Source: Malus domestica (lineage: Eukaryota; Streptophyta; Magnoliopsida; Rosales; Rosaceae). From it: DNA of 64,000 nucleotides. The position numbers were made by a program, and so were the translations under genes. Below, one piece after another: positions 54,301 through 64,000 of this stretch (the first letter of the stretch is position 1; each line of letters begins with the position of its first letter). The notes under the pieces were generated by a model. It had not been told where the DNA came from, did no database searches, and worked only from the letters and a program-made list of their open reading frames with translations. The DNA is taken from assembly GCF_042453785.1 (NCBI RefSeq), contig NC_091662.1, forward strand, positions 873,001 through 937,000, written 5' to 3'.

Positions 54301-56781
54301 GCGTCCCCTTAGCAGCTCCTTGGCACTTTCTCGCTCTAAAAATCTGGTCCTTTTATTGTTCCATCCATCGTTGAATATTTTCCGTGGTGGGATTTTATTT
54401 TCTCGGGAAAATGATGTGTTTGTGAGGAAAATGGCAGAGTGGCTGAAGAGAAAAATTATGGTTTTTGGTTTGAAGTCTTGGAGAAGAGAGAAGAGAGAAG
54501 GTGACGGGGGAAGCCACGTGGAATGTTTCATGCAAGATTATGATTTATCAGTAAAAAAGTGTAGTATTATGTGTTGTTGTTGGGAACCTAGGAGTACTTT
54601 ATTTTTGATAGTGACATATGCAAATAATATATAAACATATATATATATATATATATTTTTTTTTTGAATTTAATGGCCTTATCGATGATTCTTTAATATG
54701 TCGAAAATATAATCTGGTATATTAAGTATTATGATACAAATAATTAAATATTTAAAAATATTTTAACTATTAATATAATGAGACTTGATATACCAAATTA
54801 TATATTTAGTGGGCTTAAAAATTTATCGACATTGTGGCAAGGTAGGAGAAGACAAATACAAAACGAAAATCTTGGACGGTCCTTCAAATACTACATTAAA
54901 TTATACTATGCATACAACATATTATTTAATTAATAATTTATGATAGAATTGTTGGTAGTAATTTCGTATCTACTTATGGTTACTTATTTTAACTGCAATC
55001 ATGCCATTTTAATCACAACTTAATTGAAGCCTTAACTTCTTATTTTTGTTCGTGATCAATCTTTAATTACTTTGATCGCATGATCATGGTCAATATAAAT
55101 CATGATTGTTTTACTAATTAGGGTTTCAATCGTTCAATTTTATTTAATTTTTTGTTAATACAAAAAGTAATGAATATTAAACACATGCCATTAGAAAATT
55201 AAAAAAAGATAAACATAAGTTATGAGTTTATGTTATAGCATTACCACTGTTTTAAAAATTCTGCCTAGTGCTATCAAGGTCATGTCTAGGCTCTGAACGA
55301 CAAGCGACCACTTTGATGATTCATAGACGATTGAAAATTATGAAAAAACGCCTAGACTTGTTTAAGTAACTATTCATACTTAAGAGTAAATTATTAAAAG
55401 AAAAAATGTATGTCTACATTCGACGATAGAACTTACTGTAATTCTTATGAACTAAAGTATTTACAGTAAGAAATAATTAAGTTAATGCATGCCATAGATT
55501 GTTGTATACTATAACTTACCGTAACTTTTTTATTTATCCCGAAATTGCTAACTTCTTTCCTGGTCTGAATAGGGTAACTTCACAATAATTGGATAATTCT
55601 TGGTCCACTATATTTTTCTGGATTCATATCGACCGTTTGAAGGACATTTTCGACTTTCATCGAATCGGTGGGTGATGACACATCATCAAAACTGGAATTG
55701 CGATCCTCTGAATTTCTGTGTTCGAGATTATATATTCTGAGAAATAAAACTATAAGAAATTTTATTTGAACTTATATAATCTCTTTCAAACTTTAAATAT
55801 GAATTGTCTTTCTTACTCTATTGCATAATTACCGTCAGGTACAAGATTAAATGAACAATAAAACCAAAATTTATCAATAGACCCATATATACCCAATCAT
55901 CAATCTACTTCTTGGTACCATCTGGGAATGTGTCGCGCCTTCATCGCACTAGCTCGATGTTACTTATGAGCTTTTATATGCTTATGTTATTGTTTATGGA
56001 TTCGAAGCAACCAAGGATTCTTCAAACTTCAGAACACATGAATGAAATGCTGATTCAACGGACCATGTGAAACTTTTGGATTTTGTACTAAATATTGGAG
56101 GGATTGGCTGATCCAATTTTGATCATTTGCAAAAAAACGCATACTGATTGAACAAAAAATAAAATAAAAACATATGGGATTTAAATATTTAATTTTTTTT
56201 AATCATCTATATGGGATTAAGCAAAATCAACAGATGAGATTAATTAAAACAGATATGGGATTGAGCAAAATCAGCAAATAGAAGGATTACGCATGAGACA
56301 AATATGTGGGAGATATTGTTGTCTTTATGCCTTGAATGAGTTTCAAAACACGATTTTGGTTTTTTATTTTTTATATGGGTGTAAAGATAAATTTATGTAT
56401 CAAATTGTGTTTGTGAGGGTAATTTAGATAGTAAGTTTGGGTTTAAAGATATATTAATAATTTAGTTAAAAATAATATGGGTGGAGGGAGTAAGTTGAAT
56501 GTAAAAAAATGTTGTATGGATTCAAATAAAATTTCTAAAACTATTCATTTTAAACTCTTATTATCACACTAACTCACTGCACACAAATAAAGCATCTGAA
56601 TCTCTCATACTAACAATCCAAATCCCTTAATTCTTGGCTTTCTAACACCAGAGATTCCGATAGATTTTCAATTCTCAAAACTGGGAGGATATGAGATATA
56701 TTTTCCTTGTTTTTTATAATTTTTTAAAGGTATAAAAAGTTCAACATCAAAGAGGAATAAATCTTAATTTATAAGAAAAGG
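54301..56781. other. Intergenic, AT-rich
   Basis: An (AT)n microsatellite lies near 54635..54655. No gene, RNA or well-bounded transposon was found. ORFs near 54289-54634 are in the Raf gene's upstream flank and look random. Confidence 0.4.
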
Positions 56782-57074
56782 TGTGACATCCGACATCGCC
56801 CAGGGGAGTTGATCATGTACCTTATATGTATATTCCCATCTCTACCTAGCACGAGGCCTTTTGGGAGCTCACTGGCTTCGGGTTCCATCAGAACTCCGAA
56901 GTTAAGCAAGTTCGCACGAGAACAATTCTACGATGGGTGACCCACTGGGAAGTTGTCATCTGAGATCCTAGAAACAAAAACCGTGAGGGCGTAGTTGGAG
57001 CCAAAAGCGGATAATATCGTGCTACGATGTGGAACGGGTCTGGGATGTGGTGGACCTCGGGCCGGGATGTGACA
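56782..57074 (+). mobile_element. Solo Cassandra LTR
   Basis: 293 bp from TGTGACATCCGACATCGCC to GGGCCGGGATGTGACA, flanked by the 5-bp TSD AAAGG (56777..56781, 57075..57079). The 5S-like promoter is present: CCATCAGAACTCCGAAGTTA followed by ATGGGTGACCCACTGGGAAG. It is about the same length as the intact LTR 35117..35410 and keeps the CAGAACTCCG stretch that the triplicated units at 34316 have lost. Confidence 0.92.
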
Positions 57075-57079
57075 AAAGG

Positions 57080-58842
57080 AAAGAGAAAATAATATGGAAA
57101 CTAACATCAGCTAGTCTTTTACTTGTTTGGATGAGGTTGGCCCAAATTCTTTGCTTGATATTAAAACAAAAAGTAAATTAAACTTCCATACGCGGTTTCA
57201 TTATTCTTTTTAAGATTGACTAAAATTCAAGAAAGAAACATATATTTTGGGTAAAGAATGAATGTTAAAAAAGTTAAGCATTTTGAGTTACGACTTTGTG
57301 TCTCACAAATCACAAACATGTTCACCATTGAGTGTTATGTGGTTTGATTGGAAGGAAGGCAATTTCTATGAAATTGAAGAAACTTGCACCAAACAGGTTT
57401 CGAGAATTAATCCTAATTTTAACACGCAGAGAACTAACCTTATTTCAATAGATAAGGAATCCAAGTTCTTCTGCTAAACTTTAAGGCATAAAATACTAAA
57501 TATAACCTTACATATTAAAAAAAAAACCAAATTAACTTTTCCAAAAACATGAGCACGATGTAGCAATATTCCAAACCTATCAAGCGGCAGTATGTGTTGG
57601 TAACTTTTCGCGTAAAGTAGCTTTATTATTCTGGACCTTGACATTTTTCATCTAAGTATTTACCACCGAAAGGCTCAGCACCAAATTAACGATATTAGTC
57701 AAACAAATTCGTGTCGGTATTATAAAAGTACACTAACTAACCAATCGATATTACATCATGCTTATGTGATTCTGGTATCTATGGCGCACTGAAAGTCAGG
57801 TAAAAGAAAGAGATCTGTATAGTACTTGGCTCGATCGTCTTTAGCAAGTAGATAATCCTACCCCTGTTAAGTTGTCGTTCCTCCAATAAGCAACAAGGAC
57901 GTGAAACCCTACATTTTTTACTATATGTATCCTTCCATGTTTGAAACACCCTAATCATTTTGCTATAGATAATAGAGGTGTGACAACGATAAGCATCCCA
58001 GTACGTAGTGAAGAAAATGAGTTTCAGAATCTGTCGTGTTTGCATGGGCTAATTGGTCCTGGTCGGCCATGCTTTGTCGGTTTTATGCAGATTGATTCTT
58101 GTCATTCATGTTTATAAAGACGGATAATTGAACACGACTAACTCTAACAATTCTCGAGAAAATAATTGATTAATTGTGGGATTGTGTGAGATGGAAAGTA
58201 GACCTCAACTTGCATTGTTTTATTTATAACATGTGCCCGCGCGCGCGCAATATGCCCTATTGGCTGCAGCGTAGAGATAAATTTATAGTCCCAAACAGTT
58301 AGGACAGTAGTAGGCCAATAGAGGATAAAGAAGTGGTGAATAAACAACTGGCACCACATGGATGGAGACAGTATAGTTCCCTTGTGGGAGAAATCAGAAC
58401 ATAATTAGCAAACTAATCGGTAGTGTAAACAGTAATTCAGCTAGCATAGATTTCTCCTGATCTGTACATTTGACCAATCCTAGGCTCCTAGCTATCTAGT
58501 AAATCTCATGTTGATGAATCCGATGATGTTCAATATTACAACAAACGTAGAAGAAGGATCAACAAAGTGCAAGTGCATTTAATTAACTAATTGCTATTTA
58601 TATGTTTAATGAGAAATGTTAAGGAGACTCTCAAAAGTAAAACTATTTGTTAACTCTATGTCATCTCATGTTTTTGATACAATGTTTTATAATATTGACA
58701 CGGAAATTGACGTTAATTAAATTGTCAACTGTGAGATGACAGAGATTTCATCAAGAATTAATCTCACTTTGAGAGAAAATCTCCTGAGCATTTTTCATGT
58801 TTAATTACTAGGTTAGGAATATTTAGGAAGGTCATGATCTAA
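57080..58842. other. Intergenic, AT-rich
   Basis: No gene is supported. A short CGCGCGCGC run is near 58239. ORFs at 57262 and 57779 lack recognisable features. Confidence 0.4.
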
Positions 58843-59155
58843 TGAACAGTTGAATATCAGAGTGCGGAACAAACAAGAAGAACAAAATAATAAGAATTTT
58901 ATTAAACTAACTGAATGCCGAAACGGCTACAAAAACCCTAACAAGCTACATTGTGAATAACTTATTTCGAATGAATAACAAATCACTCTATTTATAATAA
59001 ACTAACCATAAACCCTAATGCTAACGGGCTAAGCCCAGAAAACAAAATATTAAAGTAAACCTAAATACTAATATTCTACAACACCCCCCGTCAAACTCAT
59101 GGCGGTATACGACATGGGTTTGCAAACAAGCAGATGCGGACTGGCTCTGTTAGGC

Positions 59156-59360
59156 GGACAGACAGACAGGCAGGCTCTGCCGCAACGCGGACAGACAGAC
59201 AGGCAGGCTCCGCAACGCGGACAGACAGACAGGCAGGCTCCGCAGCAACGCGGACAAACAGACAGGCAGGCTCCGCAACGCGGACAGACAGACAGGCAGG
59301 CTCCGCAACACGGACAGACAGACAGGCAGGCTCCGCAACACGGACAGACAGACAGGCAGG
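59156..59360. repeat. 30/33-bp minisatellite GGACAGACAGACAGGCAGGC
   Basis: Seven units: the first six are 30 or 33 bp (GGACAGACAGACAGGCAGGC then TCCGCAACGC, TCCGCAGCAACGC or TCTGCCGCAACGC) and the seventh is partial. Because unit lengths are multiples of three, reading frames stay open on both strands (LSVCPRCGAC or DRQAGSATRT repeats). These are not genes. Confidence 0.93.
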
Positions 59361-59365
59361 TATGC

Positions 59366-59450
59366 AAACTTGACTTGACTTGACTTGCGAACTGGTGAAC
59401 TTGCGAACTTGACTTGACTTGATTCTTGACTTGACTTGACTGGCAAACTG
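59366..59450. repeat. TTGACTTGACT/GCGAACT short tandem repeat
   Basis: Pentanucleotide GACTT reiterated with interspersed GCGAACTGGTGAACTTGCG, immediately after the 30-bp minisatellite. Confidence 0.85.
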
Positions 59451-60414
59451 GCTAGAGTTGAGAGTATGGAAAGAACCCGTCACTAAACGGACGAGGTTTC
59501 CATATCTCAATTATACCAACAAACAACGAAAACAATTCCAAACAAGGCAACCAACAATTCTTGCGGGCCTAAAACAAACTTAAACCATATTTTTGACTTT
59601 TGCCCGTGTGGGCCTAAAAAAAAAACTCCAAACAATTTTTTTCTCTTCTCTTTTTTTTTTTTTTTTTCCTCTCCTTTTTTTCTCTCTTCTTCTTTTTTCT
59701 TTCCTTTTTCTCTTTTCTGCTGGGCTTCTTCAGAACTGCAGCAACATGTTTCTTGGTCTTGTGCGGCGGTGAGTTCATAAGGCAGTGCAACAAGGATGTG
59801 ATGAGCAGCGGCAACCTGGGTGGATGGTGATTGGGTGCGCGGGACGACGGCAAGGGATCTGGGTGCAGGTGCAAGCAGGTTGTTCCGGTGGCAGCGTGGT
59901 GGTGATCTGATGAAGAAACGATGGCTGGCAGGTACGGTTCAGGCAGATGCGAGTGCAGGCTGGTGGTCTGGTGCGAGATGGTGGTGCGGTGGTTTAAGCA
60001 GGCGAGGTGCAGGGTTCATGTCACAGGGAACTGGACGCAGTGGAAGGTTCAGGTTTTTTGTTTTCTTATGCAAACTAAACCAACAACAAAAAACTAGCAT
60101 ACAAACTGACAAATAACATACCAACCCGACCAAGCAGATTAAATCCCAAAGGATTGAACCTGCTCTGATACCAAGTTGAATATCAGAGTGCGGAACAAAC
60201 AAGAAGAACAAAATAATAAGAATTTTATTAAACTAACTGAATGCCGAAACGGCTACAAAAACCCTAACAAGCTACATTGTGAATAACTTATTTCGAATGA
60301 ATAACAAAGCACTCTATTTATAATAAATTAACCATAAACCCTAATGCTAACGGGCTAAGCCCAGAAAACCAAATATTAAAGTAAACCTAAATACTAATAT
60401 TTTCCAACATGAAC

Positions 60415-61489
60415 TGCCACATATTTGGCCGGGACAAAATCGAAGTAGCTAGCTCTTTCGTTGTTTGACATCATCTACCTCAGGGTGCTTGCTTCTTGTT
60501 TTGCAGCAGCAGGAATTGCTTAATTATTCGCTGTCAAAGTATCACGAGTTCTTGCAGATGTGAGAGAGTAGCAACATTAACAAGAACGGATGTGCTCTCC
60601 TATGTTGTTATGCACTTAAGTTAAATATATTTTTCCTCACAATTAATAAAATATCAGTCGTATAAAACCATTGCTTTATTTCTTTACAAGGTTTTTAACC
60701 ATCCTGGAAAGGCCACCTTTTTTTTTTTTTATAATTATTATTTATTTTAAATACAAGACAATTTAGAGTATGGGCATTAGCCATTTAACATTTTTAGACC
60801 CGCCATATGCCATTTAATAATTTAGAGTATGGGAATTAGCCATTTAAACTACTCATGTGCCCCCTCTCCTTCATTGGATTGTAGTATGGGCATCGTCATC
60901 TTCATTCACTACTTACGCCCCCTCGTAGTATGGTCGTCTTCTTCATTTACTATTTGCCGTATCAAATCTGGGCCTGGGTCGACTACGTACGCGTGCATGC
61001 ATGCATGCATTAATGCGTGAAAATTGAGCAATAGAGAAGCTACGCGCGAATTGCAATTGTAATGAACTACACATGCTGGGAACTTCTGCAAATCGAATTG
61101 ATGGGGTGAAATTAATCATGCAAACTCATTCAGATTCTATTAAATTTCTTTATTATTTGAAATTTTCTGATGATCCAGTGATATATAATTAAGTTATTCC
61201 CAATATATATATACTTTACAGCAAGCATTCATTCCCAAATTTCCCAGCCAAAATATAAACTTCAGATTTAACCTAATTCAGAACTAATCGTTCGCAAAAG
61301 AAAAAAGTTTGCAGAAAAATAAATTGAAGGTAAAAAAAACATAGCAACATTAGTAACCGTGCCAATATATACACCCCCATGAAAATTAATTAACAAACCA
61401 TATTTACGTTTATGTGTATTATGAAACCCAATGATTAATTAATTATTAAGAACGGATTAATTGCTGAGGTCTTGCCTTTGGATCATACG
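60415..61489. other. Intergenic and probable 3' flank of the YALNFD-motif gene
   Basis: GAGTATGGGCATTAGCCATT recurs near 60768 and 60825 as a short direct repeat. (GCAT)n occurs near 60993. No gene is supported. Confidence 0.4.
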
Positions 61490-62128
61490 CTAGCTGTAGG
61501 CAGTTATCTCCTTGGACGCAGGGGGAGAAGCCACAGAGTCCTGCGATGTTCGAGGCGGCGAATGCGGTAATCGGGAGGAGAATCCCAAGAGCGGGTCATC
61601 CTCGAGGTTGGACTCCTCGTGATCAAAGTTGAGGGCGTAGCTGAGTGCGTCATATTTGAAATCGGCTGAATGATGCCTCCGGCCCGCGCGGCCATGGCCA
61701 TTGCCACGTCCATGCATGCGCCCAATCCAATTTCTGCACTTGTCTTTCAATTCTGCAAACTCGTAATGATTGTTGTGGTGGTGGTGGTTGTAATGGTGTT
61801 GGGGGTGGTGATGATGCCTAGACCGCGAGGACCGGGGATTAGGGGAGAATGAGGAGGTTTGCACGAGGCTGACATTATCAGCCTCATGCGGAGTGGGAGG
61901 CGCCGTGAGGGCGCCGTGGTGGTGAGCTTTAGGAGTAGGGAAGCATGGGATGATGCAGAGGGAGGAGCGGAGCTTTTGTTTGAGGGAGTTTGGGGAGCAG
62001 GGTTCGTGGTGGTTCTCCATTATTTTGATTTGTGTGGAGAGGTTAGGGGTGGTGGTGGTGGTATTTGTGTTTTTATTTGGGAGGAGGAGGAGGCCCCGTG
62101 GAGAAGGTGCAATGACGGATGAGGACAC
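61490..62128 (-). CDS. Uncharacterised His-rich plant protein with SYALNFD motif
   Basis: Single-exon ORF of 212 residues. Function unknown. A second Met at 62020 (MENHHEPCSPNSLKQKLRSS) is a likelier start, giving 176 residues, because the preceding 36 residues are Ser/Thr/Asn low complexity. It has CIIPCFPTPK near the N-terminus, a His-rich tract (HHHHPQHHYNHHHHNNHYEF), LKDKCRNWIGRMHGRG, then DFKYDALSYALNFDHEE and LLGFSSRLPHSPP. The tail is Ser/Pro-rich. It shares the Trp/Lys stretch, YALNFD and LGFS order with the gene at 46439..47008, so both belong to one plant-specific family. No signal peptide or membrane segment is seen. Confidence 0.8.
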   Translation of the reverse strand: MSSSVIAPSPRGLLLLPNKNTNTTTTTPNLSTQIKIMENHHEPCSPNSLKQKLRSSLCIIPCFPTPKAHHHGALTAPPTPHEADNVSLVQTSSFSPNPRSSRSRHHHHPQHHYNHHHHNNHYEFAELKDKCRNWIGRMHGRGNGHGRAGRRHHSADFKYDALSYALNFDHEESNLEDDPLLGFSSRLPHSPPRTSQDSVASPPASKEITAYS

Positions 62129-62447
62129 GTAGATTTCCGGAATTCATGGGATGCTTTTGGGGTTTCTGGTCATTTGACGTTGTTCAGAGATTATCGCTTT
62201 TTAGGGTCTTTTTTATTTTATATTTTTTTCCTTTCGATAAATCTGAAAACCATGTTGGGCCAGAATTTGAAGGTTAATATTGTCGTCCATTTGCATGACT
62301 TATGGGCTGGGCTCGAATACAAAATTGGAATGTGAGCTTGAACATAGCATAGATTTTATGGTGTGATTAGTTTTTCTTGTTGCCCAATTAAGAAAACTAC
62401 GTGCTTATGAGATGAGATTTGGTGCCGATGTGGTTAAGCGAGTTGAT

Positions 62448-62564
62448 TTTTTTTTTTTTGGTCAAACGATAAGTTTTGTTAGATTAGTCATTGATGGGGT
62501 TCGAACACACGCTATCATGTAAGGGCTCAACACATTTTCATCATTGTGGTAAAGAGCCACTTGT
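62448..62564 (-). mobile_element. Short tRNA-derived SINE with 15-bp TSD
   Basis: 117 bp flanked by GTTAAGCGAGTTGAT (62433..62447 and 62565..62579). On the minus strand it has TGGCTCTTTACCACAATGAT (A-box side), GTGTTCGAACCCC (B box) and a 3' A-rich tail, CCAAAAAAAAA. It is a different family from the SINE at 50221. Confidence 0.8.
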
Positions 62565-62579
62565 GTTAAGCGAGTTGAT

Positions 62580-64000
62580 TAGGACTGTGTTTTTTTTTGT
62601 ACATGAGTTCGAATTTTCATTATTATAAGTTAAGATTAGTTTAGAATATCACATTGTTGGACAAAAACAAAGGAAGATTTGAGTAATCCATTTGAATTTT
62701 TGTTTATTAATTTTCTTTAATTTATTCGATCTAAGAGCTGAAGATTAAGAAAAGTATATGAAAGATAAAAATAAGTGTCTTTTAATATTAGTTTGTATGA
62801 TCCTTAGAACCCATGGTGTGTTCTTCCTCACATGATAAGATCTTTGTCCATATCCTTTGTGTAGTAAAATATTGTAGAAGTGGGGTTGGGGTTGATACGT
62901 TTGTATTGTTTATTGAGAGAAAATATACTCACTCCTGACATTTGTGATTCTCTACACCTTGTCTTGTTTTTAACTTTGAAAAAGATTCACTTCTATTCAA
63001 TTTTGATATTATTTATTGATAAATTTGATCATTTATGATATAATTTCTTTAAATAGTCGATTTTATATGTGGGGTAAGACGCCATTTGTGTGTACAATCA
63101 AATTGACTTTCAGGTTATAAGGACAAAGACGTCTCATTATCACAATGAATGAGACCACGTGGATTGGAGATTGGACTTACGTGCGACCCGATAATACCCT
63201 CATATAATGCAGCCCGTTCATTTGTGAGAGTGTCTGACCATCTAGCTGGTCAGACTGCTCTACTCACAATTCTGAAATAAAATTTAATAGTTAAAACACC
63301 TGTTTCATTGAAGCCAAACTTTTCCCCCTCTTAATTCTACTTGATTCATTGAAATAGTGCAAAAAAGAATGTGCAAATTCACTACCCTTTTTACCTAAAC
63401 ACAAAAACAGAAGAAATGAAGTACTCAACAAAACCATTCACTGCAGCCGAGAAAAGACATTTTATTTACTAGAAAGCCCAATGAAACATTACAAGAAGAG
63501 ATTTGGTTGATCACGTGGCTCACCCTTGTCCCTTAATAAGTGCCAGGTTTTCAGTTCATAGCAACACGCAGCACCACTGTCTCATTCGACACACACCTCG
63601 TGGACTTGTTGGAAGCTTTCGGTTAAGTTGCACTGAAACTCCCTCAACCTTTCCATCCCATGTCTCTCACCTTTTCTTTGTTTTGTTTTGTCTCCTCATC
63701 TTTTACTTTTCTTTTGCTCATTTTCGTTGAAGAATATAGCCCCACATCGAAAACCTGACTGCAGTAAACACTATTTATTTTTGTTTTACCAGTAGTAGTA
63801 GTAGGCCGTTGAACCGTCTCTGAAACTTTAACGGTTTTCACTGGTACATAATTGAGAGGAGAGAGATGAAGATGATTGATGCAGATCGTATATACAACCA
63901 TCAATGGTATGGACCCCTCTTTTGTCTGCCACCATATTTTGTTTCCATCTTATTGTTTAACTTCCCTCTTCTTCTTCTTCTTCATTTCTTTGGAAAATAT
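62580..64000. other. Intergenic to the right edge
   Basis: No supported gene. CT-rich tracts near 63640-63720 and 63965-63985 could belong to the promoter or leader of a gene beyond the window. Confidence 0.35.

Larger units (their letters stand above)
58848..60409 (-). mobile_element. Non-autonomous LTR retrotransposon carrying a minisatellite
   Basis: Two 236-bp LTRs (58848..59083 and 60174..60409) share AGTTGAATATCAGAGTGCGG and differ slightly. A 5-bp TSD TGAAC lies at 58843..58847 and 60410..60414. Minus orientation is shown by the primer-binding site TGGTATCAGAGC (reverse complement of 60162..60173) and by a C6 run (59084..59089), the polypurine tract, beside the left LTR. On the minus strand the LTRs begin TGTTG and appear to end CAACT rather than CAACA. 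The 1.09-kb interior has no retroviral-type coding domain. Confidence 0.88.

Noticed and set aside
59156-59360. CRISPR-like regularly repeated 30-bp units
   Set aside because: Units are contiguous with no unique spacers, and this is plant nuclear DNA with no cas genes.
59068-59510. Cys-rich repetitive ORFs (LSVCPRCGAC) and the opposite-strand DRQAGSATRT ORFs
   Set aside because: They are translations of the 30/33-bp minisatellite inside a non-coding LTR element; unit length divisible by three keeps all frames open.
1-64000. tRNA genes
   Set aside because: Only SINE-derived A/B-box relics were seen; no complete cloverleaf was found by eye.

Overview
This is plant nuclear DNA: intron-rich genes with GT-AG junctions, AT-rich intergenic sequence, and many small transposon relics with target-site duplications (TSDs). 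Cassandra-type LTRs carrying 5S rRNA-like sequence, and MITE and SINE families I associate with apple and pear, suggest Rosaceae, probably Maleae (Malus or Pyrus). The genus is an inference and was not checked against a database.

Layout. 0-1.3 kb: first three exons of an STP7-like hexose/H+ symporter (minus strand, running off the left edge). 5-13.5 kb: an 18-exon gene for a plastid adenylate kinase with a DUF1995 tail, whose intron 17 holds a 4.1-kb non-coding LTR retrotransposon. 14.5-16.5 kb: an intronless TM9/EMP70 nonaspanin (TMN11-like). 18.1-22.3 kb: an eight-exon R3H plus double G-patch protein. These four genes share the minus strand. From memory, the Arabidopsis TMN11 and adenylate kinase 5 genes are also neighbours (At5g35160/At5g35170), which suggests conserved microsynteny.

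22.3-43 kb is repeat-rich: a solo LTR, a copia remnant, MITEs, a Cassandra element with a triplicated 5S-bearing LTR segment, and a duplicated 1-kb block. It contains two small paralogous genes, about 3.5 kb apart, sharing an RPYHRNCxCALH signature. 43.2-46 kb: a class II KNOX homeobox gene (KNAT3/4/5 clade). 46.4-47 kb: a small gene with a YALNFD motif. 48.5-53.8 kb: a nine-exon PB1-domain Raf-like kinase with a SINE in intron 2. 54-64 kb: AT-rich intergenic DNA with a solo Cassandra LTR, a 1.56-kb non-autonomous LTR element carrying a 30-bp minisatellite, another YALNFD-motif gene (61.5-62.1 kb) and a SINE.

The genes are ordinary housekeeping and regulatory plant genes and do not form a pathway cluster. 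The unusual content is in the non-coding elements: a 5'-truncated SINE joined to an inverted copy of its own target, a non-coding LTR element with repeated polypurine-like motifs, the Cassandra LTR expansion, and a promoter-proximal (CCCCCCA)n tract. Splice coordinates for the multi-exon genes were read by hand; reading phase closes across every junction given.
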